Source of the DNA: Lophium mytilinum
Taxonomy: Eukaryota > Ascomycota > Dothideomycetes > Mytilinidiales > Mytilinidiaceae
Length of the DNA: 64,000 nucleotides
Assembly: GCA_010093605.1 (NCBI GenBank)
Contig: MU004182.1
Coordinates: 777,032-841,031 of the forward strand
Direction: 5' to 3'
Both the position numbers and the translations under genes were made by a program. Position 1 is the stretch's first letter. Every line of letters begins with the position of its first letter. Shown here piece after piece: positions 32,512 to 42,226 of the stretch. Under the pieces are notes generated by a model. It was not told the origin of the DNA, made no database searches, and saw nothing but the letters and a program-made list of their open reading frames with translations.

Positions 32512-33728
32512 CGTCGGGGACGGCGCGCTGGTCAATGGGGAGCGCGGAATCTTCGTCCCAGTGGTGCTGCTTTGGGCCGTAGTTGTTCTGATACTCGTAG
32601 CTGTAGTCTTCGGCATCATCATCGTCGATCGTGATGATGACTTTGTTGATGTTCACGTTCTTGTGGTCGGTGTTTCCAGGGGCAGCCGAGTAAGGGGTCT
32701 CTGAAGGTACTTCACCAGCGCCAATACCGGGCCCAATTGCTCCGAGGTTAGAGTCGCATCCAGCGGCCGCGTTCTGCGCTATCGTGTTTGGGGTAGCAAC
32801 CATGAGTTGCTTGAGGAAGTCGAGCCCGATGAGGTAGCCGTTTGTGGGATCGGTAGGGTTATTGGGGTTCGTGAAGGAGTCCTCCGTCCCTAATATCAAA
32901 CAGCGTTAGCATCATTTCCTACCATCCACTAGGATATCAGAAAGGGCTTCGAAGACTCACAAAACGACGCATCCGCCTCAATATGCGGCCCCGCCAACCC
33001 CAACACCCCCTTCCCAAACCCCATCAACCCCGCCGCAATATTCTGATCCGCCGTATACTGGCCCACAACCTCCAAGTCCTTGCTACACCCGCTCGAAGAG
33101 TTGTCAAGCAGCGTAAGCCCATCCTGGAAGAATAACCACTGTCCGGTGAGCAGCGTGCCGTTCGCGAGCGTGTAGTCGATTTGGATAGTCGTGTCGGCGT
33201 CAGTCGGCCTCTGCGTGCCGTTTTGGAGCCACTCATCGTCAACTAAGATACCGCTGGGAAACATGTTGAAGCCCACGGTCGCGGAGGTGTCGCTGAAGTT
33301 CCCTGCGAGGTAGCCGCCCTGGCAGATGCCGAGATATCTGCCACCATTGCGGACGTAGGAGCGGATTTTGGTGCTCAGGGGTTGCATGTCGGCCCAGACG
33401 TCGTCGTAGTCGGTTGTGTTGTCTAGGGATAGGGTCAGTAAGATGGTGTTCAATGGCGAAGGACTGTGTACTTACCGCCTCCACCGGGCTGCAGATAGAG
33501 ATCAACTCCAGTGAGATCGGCCGCAAGTAATTGAGAGTGGTTCAAGAATTCGATACTGCTGAAGCCAAGGGAGGAGTTCCCTAAAAGCCAGCCTGCGGCG
33601 TCCCAGCATGAGCTGTTCGTTGTCAAACCGTCCTCGCACCAGGCAGCCAAACCGGTGTAGACCACAGCTTTGTAGGCGAAGGAAAAGCCATGGTACAAGG
33701 AAAAGACCCAGAGCGATGAAGTTTTCAT
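32057..33728 (-). CDS. Secreted BPL_N (glutamine-amidotransferase-like) protein with duplicated His/Cys-rich tail
   Basis: Three exons, 33476-33728, 32961-33422 and 32057-32889, with introns of 53 and 71 bp give 515 residues. I start at MKTSSLWVFS because a hydrophobic signal-like segment follows. The first 270 residues resemble the biotin-protein-ligase N-terminal, class I amidotransferase-like domain: VVYTGLAAWCEDG, DLYLQPGGGD, IRSYVRNGGRYLGICQGGYLAG with a nucleophile-like Cys, and GPHIEADASFW. NxS/T sites are frequent, as expected for an exported protein. The tail contains two copies of a module of the form C-P-x-x-G-C-G-H-K-H-H-S-K-W-x-W-H-H-K, each followed by a Ser/Thr run and a YTWSF motif. 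The tail could bind metal. The function is unknown. Confidence 0.82.
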
Positions 33729-34172
33729 AGCTTGAGGACTATGAAGTTTGTTGAGAAACTCAGGTATCTTCTGAAGGAGGCCGTGCAGTGTAGTGGAGGA
33801 GGTAGGCTTGTTGACACGCGCTGCTGCGTTCAGGAATGTGGGAGGGAATGAAGAATACTTGCTCGTTGCCACACCAATCCAACAACGTGCGTATGTCAGG
33901 ATGCTCAGGCTCTCAGGGTTGCCGTAATTGTCGCATTCAATTATGTAGTGATGTACCCAAAGGAACTCGTGAGGCTCTAGACAAGAAGACGTAAATATGA
34001 AAATGTGTAACTTGGAATAAGAGAAAAGCGTATCTACTAAGTCCGCCAGTACTAATACAGTCATGAGCGCATTAATCCTTCTGTCCACTTCAAAGTTAGG
34101 AGAAGAATGTAGGACTGGTAGGGCGGTCCAAGATCGAATACCTCTACTCTCGCGAGCACTGACGTGAAAACC
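33729..34172. other. Intergenic, no supported gene
   Basis: About 440 bp between two leftward genes. The reading frame upstream of the BPL_N gene start is open but lacks a domain. Probably promoter and 3' UTR. Confidence 0.5.
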
Positions 34173-36463
34173 CTACCAGCTCTCCCACTTCTGCCCACCA
34201 AGCGCTATGAGCCGATTGAACAGCTCGTCCCTCAACGGGCAAGCAGTGATCCTCCACGTATCACCCTTGCGATCCACAATTTCCAATCCATCCGCGACCT
34301 CCCTATCAAGCGCCCAGCCCACTACCAGCTTCGCCTTCCATCCAAACCCGCCAATCTTCTTGAGCTCTTTGATATCGCCCACGGGAATGCTCCATACAGC
34401 ATGCAGATCCTCTCGATCTACACTACCGATCTTCTCAATACTCGAGTCACCCGAGAATGCCACGCAAGGGATTGTGGCCTTGGTGCTGATGTACGTATGA
34501 CCCTTGTTGCCCTTATAGCGGCACTTGAAATCAACAGGTCCGGAAATCTTCGGCACATTTGGCTTGGGAATCACTCCTAAGCGGTTCTTTGCGTGACCAG
34601 AGCCAGCTTTGGCTTTCAGCCTGTCTGCGCCGATGCTGGTCTCGACGGCAGCTTTGGCGGTAGACTTGAAGAAGCCGAGAACGCGGCTGCCCTTTTTGCC
34701 GTGCTTGGTGTTCTTGGAGGCATCGATGTCAGTGCCGCCGGTTTCGTGTGCCGTGGTCGGATCGTGAGACATGGCGTCGTCAAGTTCTTCTTGAGTCGCA
34801 TTCAAAGGCCAATCAGCGCCAGTAGCTCGGAGATGCTCGTCGCTCAGGTTAGCGGGTTGGTCTGGAGGGGCAGTAGCGGTTTGAGGCGGTGGGGGAAGAG
34901 GAGCTTTGTTTGCTTCGCCGATGCGGAGGAGGGTGAGAGTTAACTGAGCATTCGTGGGGACGCCTTTGAGAATTGTACTGAAAGCCGTTAGCATCCTAGA
35001 TTGAAGGTCGAGGTTAGACCCAAAACTCACTTTCTAATCTCCAACAGCTTCTTCCAGTTAGGGAACTTTCGGTTGAGAATCTCCAAGCCGCGAGATGTAA
35101 TGGGGTCACCGAAGAATCCGAAACCAGCGCCAAAGGTGACGCCCTTCATAAACATATATGAGTTCACGAAGATAGATATGAGAAACACAGGTACGATGAG
35201 GGCTGCTAGCCGAAGTCTGTGTGTTTCACGGGGAAACGGTGGTGTAGGAGAGAGAGCACTATGCGGAAGTCAGTGATATACAGTCACTGAAAGCTCATGG
35301 CACTTACTTGGCGAAACGCTCCCAAGTATCCGTGGCATCTGCAATCCCATGCATAATAGGTCTCATCTTCGTCCACATAGCTGTTTCCATTGGAACCTTA
35401 GTCTTGTCGTGCTTGTCAGTGGGTGTAGCTCCGGCCGCTTTGTCCTTGGCGTCGGCTGCTCCAATAGCGATGGCAGTCGGGTCAGGGATCGAACTGCTAG
35501 GTGAATCCTCATCACCCCGTGGTTCGCCCTGGGGGTGTTTGCCCGTGGCGCTGCTCAAAGCTACCGATGCAATTCCATTGACGAAGTTGCTCGCCTCAGC
35601 TTCAACTGCTTCGCCTTTGTGGTTCTCAGCTGCTCCGGTTGCGCTATCATGGCTTCCTAAAACACCGGCCTTAGGCTTTTGTACGCCACCAGAACTGCTC
35701 ACAAGCGCTAAGGGAGCTGGAGGAAACAGGATGGCGCGGCAGGGTGGGTATGCGATCAGTGCGATTATGGTGAGGGAGAACAACGGTACGAGACAATCGA
35801 GTAGCCATGCAGCAAAGTAGGCCTGAGGATGTTAGCGCTTACCGGTTGCTGTGAACATGGTGCTTGCTCACTGTGCAGAACCAGGCTGTTCTTCGCGTCT
35901 CGCGCCATGAACGAAGTCGAACGATCTGCTTGCCGAAGCCCATAAGGCCAATGATCTACTTCCATGAGTTACAGTCCTATGTCTACTTCTCATGGTAGCT
36001 TACTATAGTCATGTATAATCGCTCCACGTTGCTTCTAAGCTTGTCTGGGGAGAACTCCTCCTCGTCTGCGATGTTGAGGTCCAGACCTCCTGGAACGGCA
36101 TATGGGTACTCCTTGACATGATACATTTGCTTCAAGGAAGGTCAGCCAACACTCCATATCCCCGTTGGTGTTTCTTACCTTATCGAACCTTCGAATCAAG
36201 ACCCAAAGCTCGTCATTTGGAAGTCCCCCAACAAGTGGACTAGCCACAGCGTGCTGCGGTTCGTTCCACCCTAGATCCACGACCTCCTGGTCATGCTCTA
36301 CCTGGGCTGCACCCTTCTCCTCGTGGTCAGCCATAGCAAGAGCATGGCTTTCTGTCGGTTGATCTCGAAGAGTGTGGGAAAGGTCCTTGTTTTCCGGTGT
36401 CTCTGCGACTGACGTCTCCTTCGGGATAGGAAGCAGGTCCTTGTATACGACGCCGCCTGACAT
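34173..36463 (-). CDS. DUF3292 family membrane protein
   Basis: Six exons, 36179-36463, 36004-36129, 35872-35955, 35308-35822, 35031-35258 and 34173-34977, with introns of 48-53 bp sum to 681 codons. The joined protein follows the fungal DUF3292 layout: a polar N-terminus, PLVGGLPNDELWVLIRRFDK, NIADEEEFSPDKLRSNVERLY, a hydrophobic segment AYFAAWLLDCLVPLFSLTII, the strongly conserved GGVQKPKAGVLGSHDSATGA and NFVNGIASVALSSATGKHPQG, a second hydrophobic segment ALIVPVFLISIFVNSYMFM, GFGFFGDPITSRGLE, and a C-terminal globular part (VWSIPVGDIKELKK, ELFNRLIALGGQKWESW) that looks like a GRAM/PH-type fold. Two or more membrane segments suggest an organelle membrane. The molecular function is not known to me. 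All splice phases fit. Confidence 0.93.
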
Positions 36464-37685
36464 GATGAACTGATTTGGTGTTGAGTTTTCAGAGGGCAGA
36501 AACAGGGAGGGTTGTTCTTCCTGTGCCTCTTTATCATGAAAGATCGGCGGTGGTGCATCTGTGAAATGGCAGCCACCGAGTGGCCATGACGTCAGCCACT
36601 GTGGGACGCGAACGCAACAAGCTAAACCTACTAAAACCTTGGAACAAACAGCGAGAGCCCAATGTTACAAATGCAGCATTGCAAAAGAGTCTTTTGAAGA
36701 GCCTAATGACAGCAGACGAAATGAAATTAGATTGTCTCATGTGAAGTAGAAGGATAGAGGACCCCTCACCCACCAAGAATCCCAATATGCATGGAATGAC
36801 AAGGAAGGTCCTTACCAAACCCAGAAAGCAATATCGCCTGGCTGATCAGCCCTGGGGATCCTGTAGTTGCGCATTGATGGCTACCAGACAGTAAGGATCC
36901 CAGGTTCGATCATGATCCTAATCGACATCTTGCCGTCACGAATCATCAGAGACGGCTGAAGAACAGTCTATTCTCGAGCTAACGCCCTCCATATTGCTTG
37001 AATAGTTAGTTTCTTACTAGTGCGTACGTAGATGCGATATAGAGGCGTTTATGGCCCGCCAAACTACCACTATAGGCGGTCTAACGACATTTAGCCCCAT
37101 ATATTACATCACGTGACTTGTTCCCATGCAGTTAGCGCCGTATCCCCTGTTTATAAGCAAATCAGCCGCTCTCAGGTTACATTGTCACAGCTGTCACCTC
37201 TCAGGATGCTCAGCTTCAACTCACTTCTTTGTCCAACGCCATTAGACAGTCCCAATCCCCACACAAGAACTATCCTTGTCAAGACTTGGGTGAAGGATAT
37301 GCGAAAGACAGTTATTACAACTTAGACTTGGGGACCTATAAAGTCCACCTCAAATCAGACTTCAAGCTCTATGGTCACATCACTATGATCCTAATGCAGA
37401 ACTGCCACGCCTTAATCCACGTACGATCACTTTTCCCTTCTTGTTTAGGAACGTAAGTTGCTCCTGCTCTAGCCTGAGCTGTGGTTGAGGTGAGCGGAGC
37501 TTGAGTCGATACTGGCGTTCCGGTTCCGTGGCTCGGATGCAGCACCTACTGTTGATCCGAGCTACTCCTCACTTCTAACAATACTACGAAGCCATCGTGT
37601 GACATGTAATTTCAAGTTCTCTTAACTGTCTTATACAGCGTTAAATCCACGGATTTCGTATCGAACTCATATTCTATCAAAAATA
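36464..37685. other. Divergent intergenic region with TCACGTGAC site
   Basis: About 1.2 kb between the DUF3292 start (leftward) and the EthD start (rightward). TCACGTGAC lies at 37109-37117. Small ORFs at 36534-36818 and 37113-37456 have no domain. Confidence 0.55.
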
Positions 37686-38209
37686 ATGGCTTCTGCAGCA
37701 GTAGAAAAACATAAATACGTCAAACTCTCAGTCTACCTGAAACGCCTGCCTGACTGCACCGACGAAAAGTTCCATAGTTACTGGGCTGGGAATCATGCTC
37801 AAGTAGCAATGGAACATGATGTCTTTAGGAAACACGTCCGCAGGTACAACCAAGTACGCAACCGCATTATCCCCCGAATCACCACAAACACCCTGTTGAA
37901 GCTAAATTGAACCAATAGTATCACATCCCTCCAGAGCTGAAAGCTGCAGCGGCAGCAACTGGCCTACCGACGCTTGATTTTGATGGCGTGGCAGAGATCT
38001 GGGTTGATAGTTTAGAGGGCTGGAAAGAAGTCCAGAACAATGTTGATTTTGTGAAGGCAATAGCTGGTGAGTTTTGATTCCCTCTTTTTGACAATAGCGA
38101 GAGATGCTAAAGATTTGTCGAAGCCGACGAAACGCATTTCTTGGCGCAAGATCGAGCGATACTGATTGGGTACGATAATTTGATCATCGGAAAGGAGGTT
38201 TTGTCGTAG
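37686..38209 (+). CDS. EthD-domain (dimeric alpha/beta barrel) protein, apparently frameshifted
   Basis: Exon 1 (37686-37853) and exon 2 (37919-38066) encode a typical EthD start: KLSVYLKRLPDCTDEKFHSYWAGNHAQVAM, then YHIPPEL and GVAEIWVDSLEGWKEVQNN. The expected C-terminal part, matching FVEADETHFLAQ ... IGYDNLIIG, is encoded at about 38112-38209 but in a different frame. With any canonical acceptor I could find (after 38095, 38103 or 38112) the frame instead ends at 38165. The mismatch equals one missing T in the run at about 38113-38115. This may be a sequencing error, a recent inactivating deletion or an unusual splice. The family forms small dimeric barrels, often linked to ring modification or dehydration in fungal metabolism, but there are no partner genes nearby. 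Confidence 0.65.
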
Positions 38210-38411
38210 TTTGGTAGGATAAAATGACGCCGACTTCCTTTTCGCTGCTCTGCTCGACCCATGAGAACTTCAATATGCTCAAGCCAACTGTCGCTATCCA
38301 ACGTTTGCACTCCCAAACTCATTGAGCCATGTTAGTTAGGCGGTGAGGCTTATCTACCACGTCTATGCCGTGTATAGGTGACCCTCCACGCTACTACACA
38401 AGACTTCTGTC

Positions 38412-41400
38412 TCACGCCCCACCAAACAGCCTCTTCAAGCCTCGCCTACGTTTCCGCGGCTTTCCGACAAGACTGAGACGTGTTGCGTATTCAAACAGCT
38501 CCTTCAACCCCTCGCCTGTCTTGGCCGAAATCTCCATATACCTCTTTGCCTCGATCTTCTTGCAGACATCCTCCGCCTCTTCTCGCGTTACGGGATGCTG
38601 GCCTATTTTGCGCAAGTCCTCAATCTCTTTCGGGTCATTGACTACATCCTTGTAGTTGCCGACTAGGATGTACGGTACTCCAGGAAGGAAATGGAGGATT
38701 TCGCTAATCCACTTTGGTACCTGTCAGCCTTCCCGAACAGCTTGATGAAGAGCGTTCTAGTCTGTCTACGTACTTTCTCTTGAATATTATCAAGTGAGTC
38801 TGGGTTCACCAAACTGAACATTATGAGCACGACGTGCGTGCCGGGATATCCAAGTGGTCGGAGGCGGTCGTAGTCTTCTTGGCCCATTGTGTCCCACATA
38901 GAGACCTCGACGGCTCTGCCGTCCACTTCGACGGTGCTTACGTGTATGTCCCAGTTATAGGTTATGCCGCCGCCGAAATCCTTGATGATATTAGCTTGAG
39001 ATCCAGTGGAAATGGCTGCGGGGGATATCATACGTCAGGGACTCGGCCACGTGATTGATGGCTGTGAAAGGTCCAGTGAGTACGTTATTGGAGCGGAAAA
39101 TCTACAGGCGGCGAGGGCTTACACTAGTAGCATTGTTTTACCGGCGCATCCATCCCCTACAACGACTAGTTTACGGCTATGTTTTGGTAGCAATGACGAA
39201 GGAGCAGTCGTTGGCGGTGTTTCAGTCTGATCCCGTGCCGGTGATGCGACTTGAGCGGCTCCTGAAGCGGCTGTAGAGGGGTGGGGATTTGACCGTTTGA
39301 TCTCCGCTTGTTCTGCGGCTACGATTCGAGGTATATCATCAAGAGATAAGGCGCCCACTGTGAAAGTGTCTCCTTCGATTACGAAAATTGACTCTCCGGG
39401 GGGTGCTGTCCCGTCAATCTTACCCAGCGGCGCTTTTAGCAGAGGTAAGCGAGCTGTGGTATCAGGAAAGCTGTCGGGACCAGGGTTGTCCATGCGCTCT
39501 CCATGGAGTTGGTTAGCTTCATCCTTGTGCGCGTTAGCTTTGGTGAAAATGGTAGCAACACCGAAACCGTCGTTTGTGTGCTGGTCTCCAGTCAAAGCGG
39601 TAAGCTCTTCGTTATCAGGAATCCTAAGTCCCAAATCGTGAGTGCTGAAATCGAAAAGCTGCTCTGATACCCTGTCTGGACCAACATCATTACGAGTCGC
39701 TTGGACAGGGTGCATTTTGGTGTTCAGAAGCGGTGAAGGAGATCCAGGAGTAGTAGAACTCCTTTTGATTATCGGACTGCCCAGATCCTGTAGCCGTCAA
39801 CAGTATTCATTCCATTTATTTCGTGCATCACAAACCTGGTTGGAATCTTGAATGTTTTCGCGCTTCATACTGTCCGAGTTGAGCAATTTAATACTAGTAT
39901 CATGCTCCGGTGGAACAGCCTGAACATTTTGATCAACGCAACCCTTATGAATTGCACCATCAAGGCCGAGCTGAGAATCACTCGCATCGGCTTTTGCGTC
40001 ATTGGAGTCTTTCAGAGTTTCGGCCGGGACTTCAATAAGTGATGCATCATCAACGTCGTCCACAACAGTGTCACTTTGCCGAATCTGAGAACTCAGCTCG
40101 GAGGGCGAGTCTTTGCCGCCTCCATTCCACTTCTTGCCAATTGGTTTTCGACGCAACGACCCCTCCGGCACCAGTGAGGCAGAGATCGACTCAGGAGTTG
40201 ATGGACTTGTGCGAGGAACGTTATTTGCTCGTGGATTCATCTCTGTCTTATCTGTGTTTGGCGTACTGGGTTCAACTGGAAGTAGCGGAGAACTAGCCTC
40301 CGCCATTCTCTCTTGATAATCAGAGAGCATCACCGCATATGCTTCCTCTTCATCGGCCTTTCCATCGGCTTTGCAGATCTCCACCAGTAGAATCAAGGTT
40401 CTCTCAAAGCCCTCATGACCCTGTGGGCCGAGTCTCTTGTAGCCTTTGAGTGCTTGGCGAGCATAGAGATGGCACGCAATATAATCGGACTTTTGGAACA
40501 AGACGGTTACTAGAGTTGACAGATCATTCAATGCTGCTTCGCCTTTCTTGCTTTCCTGTCTTGCAGACAATTTCTCCATCAGAAGCGATTCCGCTTCATC
40601 CCATCGTTCCAATCGGAGGTATGATTCGCATAGAAGCCCGGTGACTTCATCTTTTGACACACCACCTTTCGCTTTCCGTTGCCAGGTCGTTGCTGGAATG
40701 GCATTTATCCTGTTTAGGCAGTTCTTTAGAAGGCGTTCCGTAGCATCATAGTCTCTCTTATGGAAGGTCGCTCTGCCGCGTTTGAAAAGACCCATGGTCA
40801 ACTCTGTTTCGAGATCCGAGTCTGAATCCGATTCAGAGTTATGTGCTGCTGTTGGTTTACCAGGAGGCTGTGATTCAAACGCTGGGTTGGGAGGGATAGA
40901 CGCAGACGATTGAGACTCAGTCTGATCATCCTCGTTGATTACGTTCGATGAAATCCATTTGAGCATTGACTCGCTGGGCTCTGAAGGGAAGCAATCGCCA
41001 TACTCGGAGCCGCAGAAAGAAGATGCATCATCGACATTTTCTCTACCCAGGATGGTCGACGCTGTCGACATGATCGTAGCAGAGGAGCGGACACAATTCC
41101 TTAGATTACCGAACACTTCGATTTGCCTTTGGCTAGAACCGTCGACGACTGCTGAGGCGAGTTTGCGGATTTGATCGTTCAGATCAGTCGCGATTCGGCG
41201 AACGTCTCGTTGAAGCTCGTCTAGATTAGGAAGAAGGCGGTCGGTCGATTCTTGAAGAGTAACTTGATTCCATCTTATTTGCTGTCAGTATCTTTTCCAT
41301 CTCCTAGTTCACGTCCGTAGGAATACCAACAGAATCATGGTCTGAAGAGAGAGCTGCAAAGCATCCTTGTAAGCCTGGACCTGCTTCCTGAAAACCTCGA

Positions 41401-41770
41401 TTTGACTAGTTGCTATTTTCAATCTCATATGTTTGCGTGGCCCATCTAAAATTTTGACCTCTTTGTTGACTCCCTGAAGCAGTACTCGCAGCTCTTCCAT
41501 TGTAGTTTGCGCGTCTTGAAGTGATTGATTAAGATTCTTCCAATGAGTACCAACGTGGCCCGTAGCTGGGGGTTGCTTTCCCACTTGCTCAAACGTTTCT
41601 TTCATAGACTCCAAAACTCGGACCAGACTTTCGACTTCGTAGAGCATGCCACTGACGGTGCTGTTGACTGCTACGACTCCATCGCGAAAAGCACGCAGCT
41701 CTAGCGTTACCGTGTAACAGGCACCTACTAGAGCAACCACGCCAGTGGTGATGCTGAGAGGATCGGGCAT
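38412..41770 (-). CDS. STAND-type N-terminal domain + TPR-like region + Rho-like small GTPase fusion (1,029 aa)
   Basis: Six predicted exons: 41328-41770 region (ending at 41327), 39836-41281, 39123-39787, 39034-39061, 38774-38980 and 38412-38711. Introns are 45, 48, 61, 53 and 62 bp and every phase fits, giving 1,030 codons. Residues 1-200 start [20 protein letters not shown] and are helical, as in the fungal STAND N-terminal (PigL_N-like) domain. Residues about 310-450 look TPR-like ([30 protein letters not shown]). After a disordered linker, about 835-1029 is a Rho-like GTPase: P-loop GDGCAGKT (841-848), switch [40 protein letters not shown] and SAKTGEG. Switch I is divergent, G4 reads NYKD, and the C-terminus ends basic ([16 protein letters not shown]) without a CaaX box. 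The start could also be 41776. Confidence 0.82.
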
Positions 41771-42226
41771 GTTCACAAGCAGAGGACTCTGTTAACGTGG
41801 CTGGAATATATATGTTGGGATTAGGATGAGGCAACGAGGCTGAACTACGAGCATATTGACACAGAGCCTGGAAACTGTAAAGGGAACAGACGTGCAATCA
41901 TTTCGTGGCCATGAGAAGAAAATAGGAGAAGAATGCCGCCGCGTCTCGCATTGACAAGGTGTTCGTACTGCATATACGTATGGTTGTATGGAGTTCAGAT
42001 CGCTCCAGAGCTGAAGCCTTCACCTAGGCTGCGGGGCATCATTCACGTGACCGCTTGATAGCATTGGCTGTGCATGGGGCGGCATTTAAGACGGCCGCTA
42101 GGCAGCAATCAGTATAGCTGTCTCCTTTAAATCCACCATCCGCCTTAGACGTACCTCTACACCTTTCTCCTTCGCCTTTTTTGTGTTGATAAGAAGCGAG
42201 TCCACCGTGTCTATCAGTCTTTGATC
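41771..42226. promoter_or_regulatory. Bidirectional promoter region between GTPase fusion and GNAT-ankyrin gene
   Basis: A 456-bp gap between two divergent starts is the only space for both promoters. It contains TCACGTGAC at 42043-42051 and pyrimidine-rich tracts (42115-42185) before the rightward start, typical of fungal core promoters. Coordinated expression of the pair is inference. Confidence 0.5.

Noticed and set aside
36890-36920. CCCAGGTTCGATCATGATCC resembling a tRNA T-arm
   Set aside because: The preceding 60 bases do not fold into a cloverleaf and no A-box was seen.
39119-41116. Reading the GTPase and the TPR/STAND-N part as two separate genes
   Set aside because: No stop separates them once the 48-bp intron is removed, the phases agree exactly, and there is no promoter-sized gap. 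Kept as one gene pending transcript evidence.
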